Of a DNA stretch of 12,051 bases, positions 1 through 10,433 are shown piece by piece (position 1 is the first letter of the stretch; the number at the start of each line of letters is the position of its first letter). Source of the stretch: Buchnera aphidicola (Greenidea ficicola) (GTDB lineage Bacteria > Pseudomonadota > Gammaproteobacteria > Enterobacterales > Enterobacteriaceae). The stretch lies in contig NZ_CP135012.1 of NCBI RefSeq assembly GCF_039386055.1, positions 4,272 through 16,322 of the forward strand. Direction: 5' to 3'. Under the pieces are notes generated by a model, which did no database searches, was not told the DNA's origin, and worked only from the letters and a program-made list of their open reading frames with translations. Position numbers and translations under genes: made by a program.

Positions 1-19
1 TTTTTTTAAAAAATGTTAA
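1..19 (+). CDS. atpH: Probable 3' end of atpH (ATP synthase delta subunit), truncated by the window edge
   Basis: An open frame enters from the left edge and stops at TAA 17-19; its last residues read FFKKC. In the conserved atpBEFHAGDC order the gene just before atpA is atpH, and the 13-nt gap to the atpA start is typical of that operon. Five residues are too few for a homology call, so this rests on position only. It could equally be non-coding leader. Confidence 0.35.
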
Positions 20-32
20 GAGAAAATTACAT

Positions 33-1583
33 ATGAAATTAAATACTAAGGAAATTAGCGAGTTAATTCAAAAAAGAATTAAAAAATTTAATATTGTTAA
101 ATCAATATATAATGAAGGAAAAATAATTTCTGTTATTGATGGAATTATAAAAATTAATGGATTATCAGAAGTTATGCAAGGCGAAATGTTATATATAGAT
201 AATAATTCTTCTTTTAAACAATTTGCAATTGCTTTAAATTTAGAAATAGATTTAGTAGGAGCAATTGTTTTAGGTTCATTTGAAAATATTACTGAAGGAA
301 TGTTAGTTCGATGTACAGGAAAAATTTTAGAAATACCTGTTGGTTATAATTTTTTAGGAAGAGTAATTAATGCATTAGCTCAACCAATTGATGGAAAAGG
401 AAAAATTATAAGTAAAAATTTTTTTCCAGTAGAAAATATAGCACCTGGGGTAATTGATAGGAAAAGAATAAATAAACCAATACAAACTGGATATAAAGCT
501 ATTGATTCTATGATTCCTATTGGAAAAGGTCAAAGAGAATTAATTATAGGAGATCGTCAAACTGGAAAAACTTCTTTAGCAATTGATACTATAATTAATC
601 AAAGAAAAAATAATGTTTTTTGTATTTATGTAGCTATTGGGCAAAAAATATCTACAGTATTAAATATTGTAAAAAAATTAGATGAAAATAAAGCACTAAA
701 AAATACTATAATTATTGTAGCTTCTGCTTCTGAATCTGCTTCTTTGCAATATTTATCTCCTTATGTTGGATGTTCTATGGGTGAATATTTTAGAAATAAA
801 GGTAAAGATGCTTTAATTGTTTATGATGATTTAACTAAACATGCAATATCTTATCGACAAATTTCTTTATTATTAAGAAGACCTCCAGGTAGAGAAGGTT
901 TTCCTGGTGATATTTTTTATTTACATTCTAGATTATTAGAAAGAGCTTCTAATGTTACATCTAAATATATTAATTATATTTCTAAAGGTAAAATTAATAA
1001 AAAAAGTGGTTCATTAACAGCTTTACCAATTATTGAAACACAAGAAGGAGATGTTTCATCTTTTGTTCCAACTAATGTTATTTCTATAACGGATGGACAA
1101 ATATTTTTAGAATCTAATTTATTTAATTCTGGAATTAGACCAGCTGTAAATCCTGGATTATCAGTATCTAGAGTTGGAAGTGCAGCACAAACTAAAATTA
1201 TTAAAATTTTATCTTCTAAAATTAGAACTTTATTAGCTCAATATAGAGAATTATCTTCTTTTTCACAATTTTCTTCTGATTTAGATAAAGTTACTAAAAA
1301 ACAATTAATACATGGAAAAAAATTAATAGAAATTTTAAAACAAAAACAATATTTACCTATGAGTATTGCTGAACAAGCTTTAATTCTTTTTGCTTCAGAA
1401 AAAGGGTTTTTAAAAAATATTGATATTAAAAAAATTAAATCTTTTGAAAAAAAAATTTTATTTTCTTTTAAAAAAAAACATAAAAAATTAATAAAAAAAA
1501 TAAATATTAAAGGAGAATATAATAAAAAAATAAAAAAAAAATTATTTTTATTTTTAAAAAAATTTACAGAAAATAATAAATAA
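33..1583 (+). CDS. atpA: ATP synthase F1 subunit alpha
   Basis: Alpha subunit of the F1 sector of F1Fo ATP synthase. Three copies alternate with three beta subunits in the cytoplasmic catalytic head on the inner membrane. At 516 aa it matches E. coli AtpA (513 aa) end to end. Visible: an N-terminal beta-barrel domain (about 25-95), the Walker A motif GDRQTGKT at 173-180 (the non-catalytic nucleotide site), a [21 protein letters not shown] block near 284-304, and [10 protein letters not shown] at 377-386, whose Arg380 corresponds to the E. coli arginine finger R376 that reaches the beta catalytic site. The [14 protein letters not shown] signature follows at about 405-418. The C-terminal 60 residues are lysine-rich and diverged, and the core is well conserved. 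The ATG start lies about 10 nt after an AAGAGA ribosome-binding site and gives the family N-terminus. Second gene of the visible operon, 43 bp before atpG. Confidence 0.98.
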   Translation: MKLNTKEISELIQKRIKKFNIVKSIYNEGKIISVIDGIIKINGLSEVMQGEMLYIDNNSSFKQFAIALNLEIDLVGAIVLGSFENITEGMLVRCTGKILEIPVGYNFLGRVINALAQPIDGKGKIISKNFFPVENIAPGVIDRKRINKPIQTGYKAIDSMIPIGKGQRELIIGDRQTGKTSLAIDTIINQRKNNVFCIYVAIGQKISTVLNIVKKLDENKALKNTIIIVASASESASLQYLSPYVGCSMGEYFRNKGKDALIVYDDLTKHAISYRQISLLLRRPPGREGFPGDIFYLHSRLLERASNVTSKYINYISKGKINKKSGSLTALPIIETQEGDVSSFVPTNVISITDGQIFLESNLFNSGIRPAVNPGLSVSRVGSAAQTKIIKILSSKIRTLLAQYRELSSFSQFSSDLDKVTKKQLIHGKKLIEILKQKQYLPMSIAEQALILFASEKGFLKNIDIKKIKSFEKKILFSFKKKHKKLIKKINIKGEYNKKIKKKLFLFLKKFTENNK

Positions 1584-1608
1584 TATATATTTTATTATAA
1601 TATATATT
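1582..1608 (+). repeat. AT-only inverted repeat over the atpA stop codon
   Basis: Two copies of the self-complementary decamer AATATATATT (1582-1591 and 1599-1608) are separated by 7 nt, and a run of T continues to 1614. The RNA could fold a 10-bp AU-only stem-loop ending in a U tract, starting inside the atpA stop codon and ending before the atpG ribosome-binding region. It might stabilise the atpA 3' end or cause partial termination, but such repeats also arise by chance in DNA this AT-rich. Confidence 0.4.
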
Positions 1609-1626
1609 TTTTTTGAGAACATTTTA

Positions 1627-2496
1627 ATGACTGTTAATATTAAAGATATAAATAATAAAATTGGAAGTATTTTAAATACTAAAAAAATAACTAAAGCTAT
1701 GGAAATGATATCTATTACTAAAATGAGAAAAATAGAATTATTAATGAAAAATAATAGATTTTATATTTTTTTTATGAAAAAAATTATTAATAATTTTTTA
1801 TTATCTAATTATAATCAAAAAAATATTTTTTTAAATAATAATATAAAAATGAAAAAAATTATTATTATAGTTATTTCTACAGAAAAAGGGTTATGTGGAA
1901 GTTTAAATAACAATCTTTTTAAAAAAATATTAAATAAAATTAATAAATATAAAAAAAAAAATATTTCTTCAAAATTATTTATTTTTGGATTAAAAGGTTA
2001 TTTATTTTTTAAAAATAATAATTGCAATATTATTAAATATATAAATAATATTCAAGAAACTCCTAATTATAAAGAAATTTTTCCTTATTTAAAAAAAATT
2101 TTTTATATGTATAAAAAATTTTTTTTTGATCATATATTTCTTGCAAATAATTATTTTGAAAATAAAATTATACAAATACCAAAAATAAAACAAATATTAC
2201 CTTTTAAAAAAAAAAAAAAAAATATATATAAAAATATTAAAAATTATTTATATGAACCAAATAAAAAATATTTATTAAATAAAATTTTTAAAAAATATTT
2301 TATAACAAAAATATATCATTCTTTTTTAGAAAATTCTTCATGTGAGCAAGCATCAAGAATGATTTCTATGAAAAATGCTACTGATAATAGTAATAACATG
2401 ATTAAAAATTTACAAGTTTTATTTAATAAAATAAGACAATCAAATGTAACACAAGAATTAAATGAAATTGTTTCTGGTGCTTCTGCAATTTTATAA
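1627..2496 (+). CDS. atpG: ATP synthase F1 subunit gamma
   Basis: Gamma subunit, the rotating central shaft that couples proton flow through Fo to catalysis in the alpha3beta3 head. At 289 aa it is close to E. coli AtpG (287 aa). The N-terminal helix carries NTKKITKAMEMISITKMRK (17-35), matching the E. coli NTQKITKAMEMVAASKMRK block. The C-terminal helix ends in VTQELNEIVSGASAIL, the conserved tail that sits in the alpha3beta3 cavity. EQASRMISMKNATDN near 240-254 is also conserved. The middle (about 40-230) is strongly diverged and rich in K, N, I and F. Codons 194-199 are a run of 17 A, replacing an acidic stretch in E. coli. The start is preceded by a weak GAGAAC purine stretch at 1615-1620. 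It lies between atpA and atpD and is an obligate part of the complex. Confidence 0.96.
   Translation: MTVNIKDINNKIGSILNTKKITKAMEMISITKMRKIELLMKNNRFYIFFMKKIINNFLLSNYNQKNIFLNNNIKMKKIIIIVISTEKGLCGSLNNNLFKKILNKINKYKKKNISSKLFIFGLKGYLFFKNNNCNIIKYINNIQETPNYKEIFPYLKKIFYMYKKFFFDHIFLANNYFENKIIQIPKIKQILPFKKKKKNIYKNIKNYLYEPNKKYLLNKIFKKYFITKIYHSFLENSSCEQASRMISMKNATDNSNNMIKNLQVLFNKIRQSNVTQELNEIVSGASAIL
2206..2222 (+). repeat. A17 homopolymer inside atpG
   Basis: Seventeen consecutive A encode Lys194-Lys198 and the first two bases of Asn199 of the gamma subunit. As sequenced the reading frame is intact through it. Tracts this long are prone to replication and RNA-polymerase slippage, so a mixture of mRNA lengths is expected. 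Confidence 0.95.
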
Positions 2497-2512
2497 TTTA
2501 AAATAAAATTAA

Positions 2513-3919
<1,407 letters not shown>

Positions 3920-3924
3920 TTAAA

Positions 3925-4311
3925 ATGGATTATAAAATGATTTATTTAAATGTTGTAAGTTTCAAAAATCATATTTTTTCTGATTTAGTTAATAAAATAA
4001 TAGTTTCAGGTATTGAAGGAGAATTAGGAATTTATCCTAAACATATAAATTTATTAACTTTTATTAAGCCTAGTTTTTTAAAAATATTTATAAATAAAAA
4101 AATAATATATATATATGTATTAGGAGGTATTTTACAAATTACATATAATAAAGTTATTATTATTTCAGATTTTGCAATAAAATTTAAAAAATATAATAAT
4201 AAAAAAATGTTATTTTTTTTAAAGAATATTAAAAAAAAAATAAATAAAATAAATAAAAAAAAAGATTTTCATAATATTTCTTCAAATTTTTATAAAATAT
4301 TAAAATATTAA
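3925..4311 (+). CDS. atpC: ATP synthase F1 subunit epsilon
   Basis: Epsilon subunit, which sits at the foot of the gamma shaft, links it to the c-ring and in E. coli can inhibit ATP hydrolysis through its C-terminal helices. At 128 aa it is about 11 shorter than E. coli AtpC (139). The N-terminal beta-sandwich is recognisable: LNVVSFKNHIFSDLV, VSGIEGELGIYPKHINLLTFIKP (about 31-53) and LGGILQ. The C-terminal helical hairpin (after about 88) is nearly all K, N, I and F and shows no conserved sequence. No good ribosome-binding site precedes the ATG at 3925. An in-frame ATG at 3937 would give a 124-aa protein and is equally possible. Only 5 nt separate it from the atpD stop, so it is probably translated by coupling. 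Last gene of the operon. Confidence 0.94.
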   Translation: MDYKMIYLNVVSFKNHIFSDLVNKIIVSGIEGELGIYPKHINLLTFIKPSFLKIFINKKIIYIYVLGGILQITYNKVIIISDFAIKFKKYNNKKMLFFLKNIKKKINKINKKKDFHNISSNFYKILKY

Positions 4312-4334
4312 AATTTTTTTTTAAAATATTTTAA
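4300..4334 (+). repeat. AT-only inverted repeat over the atpC stop codon
   Basis: TTAAAATATT (4300-4309) is complementary to AATATTTTAA (4325-4334) with a 15-nt A/T loop, a 10-bp AU-only stem that overlaps the atpC stop codon. It lies just before the GC-rich terminator hairpin and could act as a 3' stabilising structure. Chance is a real alternative at this composition. Confidence 0.35.
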
Positions 4335-4354
4335 AAATATTTATTTTTTTTTTC

Positions 4355-4385
4355 GGCAGGAAATAATATCCTGCCATTTATTTTT

Positions 4386-4390
<5 letters not shown>
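4355..4390 (+). terminator. Rho-independent terminator of the atp operon
   Basis: GGCAGGA (4355-4361) pairs perfectly with TCCTGCC (4369-4375) around a 7-nt AATAATA loop, and ATTTATTTTTT follows (4376-4386). A 7-bp stem with five G-C pairs is unique in this window apart from the tRNA, which argues for selection. It works for plus-strand transcripts leaving atpC. On the minus strand the stem is followed by a run of A rather than U, so it is not a convincing terminator for gyrB. Confidence 0.85.
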
Positions 4391-6811
<2,421 letters not shown>

Positions 6812-6853
6812 TTATTTTCCTTATTGAAATATTTCTTAAAATTTTTAAAATAT

Positions 6854-7960
6854 TTATAAATTTATTGGCATAATTACATAAACAGATAAAAATTTATTTT
6901 TTTCTAAAATTTGTATTTTTGAATTAGTTTTTTTTAAAAAAAAAGAAATATTTTTTTTATAAATTACATTTATTACATCTAATATATAAAATATATTTGC
7001 AGTTATTTCTATTTTTTTTGTAAGATTTAAAATTTTTATTTTTTCTAATATTTTTTCTTCTTGATTATTTGTTGTTATTTTACATATATTTTTATTAATT
7101 TTCATACATACTCCATGAAAATTTTCATAACAAAAAATTGATGTTCTTAATAAAGTTTTTTTTAATAAATTTTTATTAAAAGAAATTTTATATTTAATAT
7201 TTTTTAATAATACATTATAATAATTTGGAAATAATCCTTCTATTAATTTACTAATAAATATTATATTTCTTATGTTAATAATAATATTATTTTTAAAAAT
7301 TTTAATTTTTATTAAATTCTTATTATTTTCTTTTAGTAATTTATAAATTTCTAATATAGATTTTCTTGGAATAATTATTTTGTAATTATTATATTTTATA
7401 TTTATTTTAATACTACATAATGCCATTCTATATCCATCTGTAGCAACAATAAATAATTTATTTTTTTTAATTTCTAATAAAATTCCATTTAAATAATATC
7501 TTACATCTTTAATCCCCATTGAAAATTTTGTTTTGAAAATCATATATTTTAATTTTTTTTCTGAAATTAAAAAAAAATTTTTTTTTTTTGTATTATTAAT
7601 ATATATTCTAGGAAAATTTGAAGCAGGTAAAGTTAAAATTAAAAATTTACTTTTATTTGCTATAATTTTCATTTTATTTTTTATTAAAATAAAAATTATT
7701 TTAACATTTTCATTAATATTTCTACAAAGATTTAATATTTTTTGTCCTGATATAGTAATTTTTCCTTCTATTATATTTTTAATTTTAGATGTTTTTACTA
7801 TTATTTCTTTTTCTAAATCAGTGCTAATTAAAAATAAAGTTTTTTTTTTAATTGTTATTAAAATATTTTCTAAAATTTTATTTTTTTGGTTTTTTGTTAT
7901 TATAGAATTTATTATTTTTAATTTTTCTATTAGTTTTTTTTGGTATATAGTAAATTTCAT
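6854..7960 (-). CDS. dnaN: DNA polymerase III sliding clamp (beta subunit)
   Basis: Beta clamp, a ring-shaped homodimer that holds DNA polymerase III on the template and docks other replication and repair proteins. At 368 aa it compares with 366 in E. coli and aligns throughout: the MKFT start, STDLEKEI (46-53), LTLPASNFP (109-117), FSMGIKDVRYYLNGILLE (146-163), IVATDGYRMALCS (171-183), IIPRKSILEI (196-205), FISKLIEGLFPNYYNVL (235-251) and the C-terminal VIMPINL. The MP-x-x-L tail and the TDG-x-R segment frame the partner-peptide pocket; the E. coli histidine after TDG is tyrosine here (Tyr177). Surface segments are lysine-rich. No ribosome-binding site is visible before the ATG. In E. coli dnaA lies directly upstream in the same operon; here the upstream neighbour is the divergent rpmH across 109 bp. 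Confidence 0.97.
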   Translation of the reverse strand: MKFTIYQKKLIEKLKIINSIITKNQKNKILENILITIKKKTLFLISTDLEKEIIVKTSKIKNIIEGKITISGQKILNLCRNINENVKIIFILIKNKMKIIANKSKFLILTLPASNFPRIYINNTKKKNFFLISEKKLKYMIFKTKFSMGIKDVRYYLNGILLEIKKNKLFIVATDGYRMALCSIKINIKYNNYKIIIPRKSILEIYKLLKENNKNLIKIKIFKNNIIINIRNIIFISKLIEGLFPNYYNVLLKNIKYKISFNKNLLKKTLLRTSIFCYENFHGVCMKINKNICKITTNNQEEKILEKIKILNLTKKIEITANIFYILDVINVIYKKNISFFLKKTNSKIQILEKNKFLSVYVIMPINL

Positions 7961-8069
7961 AAATAATATATTTAGTTATATTTTTTAATATATTTATAAA
8001 ATATATTATTAATATTTATTTTTTAAAAGTTATTTATTTTTTTTATTTTTTTAGAGGAAATGAAATAAA
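7961..8069. promoter_or_regulatory. Divergent intergenic region between dnaN and rpmH; ancestral dnaA site, now without dnaA
   Basis: These 109 bp separate the 5' ends of dnaN (-) and rpmH (+), so promoters for both directions should be here. The DNA is almost entirely A/T; several TATAAA- or TATTAT-like hexamers exist (for example 7995-8000) but no TTGACA-like -35, so no promoter can be assigned. No DnaA box (TTATNCACA or its complement) is present. In E. coli dnaA occupies this position. I see no remnant of it, so any deletion is complete. Confidence 0.5.
8053..8058 (+). promoter_or_regulatory. Ribosome-binding site of rpmH
   Basis: AGAGGA lies 11 nt before the rpmH ATG (8070). A closer ATG at 8060 is followed by one codon and a TAA, so it would make only a two-residue product, and it sits just 1 nt after the site, too close for initiation. 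The site therefore supports the start at 8070. Confidence 0.7.
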
Positions 8070-8210
8070 ATGAAAAGAACTTTTCAACCTTCATTGTTAA
8101 AGAAATATAGAGTTCATGGTTTTAGATCTAGAATGTCAACAAAAAATGGAAGATTAATTTTATCTAGAAGAAGAAAAAAATTGAGAAGTCGTTTAACTGT
8201 ATCATCTTAA
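8070..8210 (+). CDS. rpmH: 50S ribosomal protein L34 (bL34)
   Basis: Small basic protein of the large ribosomal subunit that binds 23S rRNA. The 46 codons give exactly the E. coli length and a near-identical sequence: [20 protein letters not shown], then [20 protein letters not shown] and a LTVSS tail. It is the most arginine-rich protein here, so GC-richer codons have been kept against the local AT bias. First gene of the rpmH-rnpA-yidD-yidC-mnmE cluster, divergent from dnaN. Confidence 0.98.
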   Translation: MKRTFQPSLLKKYRVHGFRSRMSTKNGRLILSRRRKKLRSRLTVSS

Positions 8211-8230
8211 GTTTATATTATAAAACTTAA
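8207..8230 (+). repeat. Inverted repeat between rpmH stop and rnpA start
   Basis: TTAAGTTT (8207-8214) and AAACTTAA (8223-8230) are perfect complements around an 8-nt A/T spacer, an 8-bp stem with one G-C pair. It includes the rpmH stop codon and ends 3 nt before the rnpA ATG, where a ribosome-binding site would be. It could mark an rpmH mRNA 3' end or reduce rnpA initiation; the function is inferred. Confidence 0.45.
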
Positions 8231-8233
8231 TGT

Positions 8234-8590
8234 ATGAATAATTTTTTTTTTAAAAAAAAAAAGAAAATACTAAATATTTTAGAATTTGATTATGTTTTTA
8301 AAAAACCTTATGTTATTAAAAATTTATATTTTATATTATTAAGTCGTTTAAATTTATTAAAATATTCTAGGATTGGTTTTTGTATTAATAAAAGAAATGT
8401 AAAATATTCAAATATTAGAAATTATATCAAAAGATTAATTAGAGAAAAATTTAGATTATATCAATATCAATTAATTCCTATGGATTTTATAATAATTATT
8501 AAAAATAAAATAATTCATTTAAATAAATTAAATTTTATTTCTATTTTGGAGGAATTTTGGTTTTTTCATTATCATTTTTTAATAGATTAA
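8234..8590 (+). CDS. rnpA: Ribonuclease P protein component
   Basis: Protein cofactor of RNase P, which assists the M1 RNA in removing 5' leaders from pre-tRNAs. At 118 aa it compares with 119 in E. coli. The family signature is present as IRNYIKRLIREKFR (61-74), matching E. coli ERNRIKRLTRESFR and keeping the RNA-binding Arg and Lys residues. SRIGFCINKRNV (45-56) and MDFIIIIK (83-90) also align. The ATG at 8234 is the only workable start: an in-frame TAA lies 3 nt upstream and the next in-frame ATG is codon 83. No ribosome-binding site is visible. Codons 3-10 contain a T10A11 block that can pair with itself. The last 34 nt overlap yidD, as in E. coli. Confidence 0.95.
   Translation: MNNFFFKKKKKILNILEFDYVFKKPYVIKNLYFILLSRLNLLKYSRIGFCINKRNVKYSNIRNYIKRLIREKFRLYQYQLIPMDFIIIIKNKIIHLNKLNFISILEEFWFFHYHFLID
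8242..8262 (+). repeat. T10A11 self-complementary tract at the start of rnpA
   Basis: Ten T followed directly by eleven A encode Asn3 (last base), Phe4-6 and the start of the Lys7-11 run of RnpA. In RNA the U10 and A10 halves can pair within the ribosome footprint of the start codon. The tract is also a likely slippage site. Confidence 0.9.
8548..8553 (+). promoter_or_regulatory. Strong ribosome-binding site of yidD inside rnpA
   Basis: GGAGGA is the fullest Shine-Dalgarno match in the window. It lies 3 nt before a TTG codon at 8557 that opens a frame with exactly the E. coli YidD N-terminal length. It is also coding sequence for rnpA (LEEFW), so both messages constrain it. Confidence 0.75.
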
Positions 8591-8790
8591 TAATTTTAAT
8601 AATAAAATTGTATCAAATAAGTTTTAGTATTTTTTTTGTTTCTAATTGTCGTTTTTATCCTTCTTGTTCTAATTATGCAATAAAAATCTTTAAAAAATAT
8701 AATTTTATAAAATCATTATATTTTGTTTTTTTGAGATTATTAAAATGTAATATTTTTCATTCTGGAGGATTTGATTTTTCAAATTTATAA
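8557..8790 (+). CDS. yidD: Membrane protein insertion efficiency factor YidD
   Basis: Small inner-membrane-associated protein that helps YidC and Sec insert membrane proteins; its mechanism is poorly known. At 77 aa it compares with 85 in E. coli, the difference being at the C-terminus. An amphipathic N-terminal segment LIILIIKLYQISFS (11-24) is followed by CRFYPSCSNYA (31-41), matching E. coli CRFTPTCSSYG, then LLKCNIFHSGG (61-71), matching LKCHPLHPGG. The three family cysteines C31, C37 and C64 are kept. The start is TTG; with it the N-terminus aligns with E. coli without gaps. It overlaps rnpA by 34 nt, and its end lies 16 nt before the preferred yidC ATG. Confidence 0.93.
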   Translation: MVFSLSFFNRLIILIIKLYQISFSIFFVSNCRFYPSCSNYAIKIFKKYNFIKSLYFVFLRLLKCNIFHSGGFDFSNL

Positions 8791-8806
8791 ATATGAGATT
8801 AATAAA

Positions 8807-10408
8807 ATGATTTTAAAACGTTTTTTTTATTTTTTTTTTTTTATTTTATTTTTTTTTATTATAATTACTTATTTTAATAGAAATTTTTTTAATGGTTTAC
8901 AAAAAATTAATTTTTATGAAAATAAAAATTATTTTTTTAAAAATGAAAATTTATTAAATAATATTAATAATTCTAAAATTTTTATAAAAACTGATTTATT
9001 TAATATAGTTATTAATTTATTAAATGGTAATATTGAAAAATTAAGTTTATGTAATTATAAAGAAAAATTAAATTCTGAAAAAATTTTAACTATATTAAAT
9101 AATAAAAAAGATAATATATATCAAGCTAAAACAGAAATTATTCAAAATTATAAAAATAATATTATAAAAAAAAAAAATATTTTTTTTTTTACTGAAAAAA
9201 AATTTTTTGAGTTAGAGAAAAATAATTTTTTTTTATTTGTTCCTATGTATAATATTTCTAATGATGGGGTAATATTTACAAAAACTTTTATTTTTAAGAA
9301 AAATTCATATGATATTGAAATACAATATAAAATAAATAATTTTACAAATAAAAAAATAAATTTTAATTTTTATAATAAATTAATTAAAAATATTAATGGT
9401 TCTAATAATAAATATTTTTTTTTAAATAATTTATTTTCTAAAGAATATAATAATTTATCTTATTCTAGTGATAATAAAAAATTTGTAAATTTAAAATTAA
9501 ATGATATTCATGATAATAATATTAGTACATCTTCTGGTTGGATTTCTATTTTACAGCAATATTTTTTTTCTTCTTGGATTCCAAAAATAAATGAAATCAA
9601 TGATATTTATATAAAAAAAAATTATGATAATTATATAGAAATTGGTTATATTTTTAAAAATTTTTTAATTAATCCTTATTCTTTTGGTGTTTTTTCTTCA
9701 AAATTATTTGTTGGTCCTAAAATATATGATAAAATTTATTTTTTAGCTCCTAATTTAAATTTAATTATTGATTATGGTTTTTTTTCTTTTATTTCTAAAC
9801 CGTTATTTAAATTGTTAAATTTTTTTTATTTTTATACAAATAATTGGGGTTTTTCTATAATTAGTATAACTTTATTTATTAAAATATTATTATATCCTAT
9901 AACAAAATCGCAATATATATCTATGTGTAAAATAAAATTATTGCAACCAAAAATTAATTATATTAAAAAAAAATTTAATAATGATAAACAAAAGATGAGT
10001 AAAAAATTAATGTATTTATATAAAAAAAATAAAATAAATCCATTAGGTGGTTGTTTACCTATATTAATTCAAATGCCAATTTTTTTATCTTTATATAATA
10101 TGTTAAATAATTCAATTGAATTAAGACATTCTCCATTTATTTTTTGGATTAAAGATTTATCTGAAAAAGATCCATTTTATTTTTTACCTTTTTTAATGGG
10201 TTTTACTATGTGGTATTTACAAAAAGAATCAATTAATAATATATCTGATAATTTTCAAAAAATAATTATGAATATTATTCCTTTTATTTTTTCTTTTTTT
10301 TTTATTTGGTTTCCTTCTGGATTAGTATTATATTATTTTATAAGTAACATGATTACTATTTTTCAACAATGTTGGATTTCGTATTTTTTTAAAAAAAATA
10401 TTAATTAA
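8807..10408 (+). CDS. yidC: Membrane protein insertase YidC (Oxa1 family)
   Basis: Inner-membrane insertase and chaperone that works alone or with SecYEG; in E. coli its clients include ATP synthase subunit c. I chose the ATG at 8807 (533 aa; E. coli 548) because it starts the first membrane helix (RFFYFFFFILFFFIIITYF) as in the family. An in-frame TTG at 8771 would add 12 residues and overlap yidD. In numbering from 8807: the large periplasmic domain of Gram-negative YidC covers about 25-320, with GWISILQQYFFSSWIP (244-259) well conserved. The insertase core follows: NWGFSIISITLFIKILLYPITKSQY (346-370), the cytoplasmic KxxLQPK region, NPLGGCLPILIQMPIF (411-426) and WFPSGLVLYY near the end, five conserved helices in all. 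Lys359 replaces the groove arginine (E. coli R366). mnmE begins 25 nt downstream. Confidence 0.97.
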   Translation: MILKRFFYFFFFILFFFIIITYFNRNFFNGLQKINFYENKNYFFKNENLLNNINNSKIFIKTDLFNIVINLLNGNIEKLSLCNYKEKLNSEKILTILNNKKDNIYQAKTEIIQNYKNNIIKKKNIFFFTEKKFFELEKNNFFLFVPMYNISNDGVIFTKTFIFKKNSYDIEIQYKINNFTNKKINFNFYNKLIKNINGSNNKYFFLNNLFSKEYNNLSYSSDNKKFVNLKLNDIHDNNISTSSGWISILQQYFFSSWIPKINEINDIYIKKNYDNYIEIGYIFKNFLINPYSFGVFSSKLFVGPKIYDKIYFLAPNLNLIIDYGFFSFISKPLFKLLNFFYFYTNNWGFSIISITLFIKILLYPITKSQYISMCKIKLLQPKINYIKKKFNNDKQKMSKKLMYLYKKNKINPLGGCLPILIQMPIFLSLYNMLNNSIELRHSPFIFWIKDLSEKDPFYFLPFLMGFTMWYLQKESINNISDNFQKIIMNIIPFIFSFFFIWFPSGLVLYYFISNMITIFQQCWISYFFKKNIN

Positions 10409-10412
10409 TATT
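10397..10412 (+). repeat. 16-nt AT palindrome over the yidC stop codon
   Basis: AATATTAATTAATATT is a perfect 16-nt palindrome containing the yidC TAA (10406-10408). It could fold a 6-bp stem with a 4-nt loop in the message between yidC and mnmE. Composition alone could produce it. Confidence 0.35.
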
Positions 10413-10433
10413 ATATTTTAATATAGGTTATTT

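Noticed and set aside
7533..7988. 151-codon open frame on the plus strand opposite dnaN, very hydrophobic and Phe-rich
   Set aside because: It is the antisense of the well-supported dnaN gene. Lysine AAA codons read backward become Phe TTT, which makes membrane-like composition without meaning. No ribosome-binding site or family motif is seen.
8060..8068. Two-codon mini-ORF (ATG AAA TAA) just before rpmH, a possible leader peptide
   Set aside because: Its ATG is only 1 nt from the ribosome-binding site, which is well placed for the rpmH ATG at 8070; a chance product of the A-rich spacer is simpler.
7961..8069. Classical oriC with DnaA boxes
   Set aside because: No TTATNCACA on either strand and no 13-mer-like repeat; AT-richness alone does not distinguish it from other gaps here.
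8771..8806. TTG at 8771 as yidC start, just after a GGAGGA at 8764-8769
   Set aside because: The spacing is only 1 nt, the GGAGGA encodes the conserved Gly-Gly of yidD, and the extra 12 residues do not fit the family N-terminus. ATG 8807 starts at the first membrane helix.
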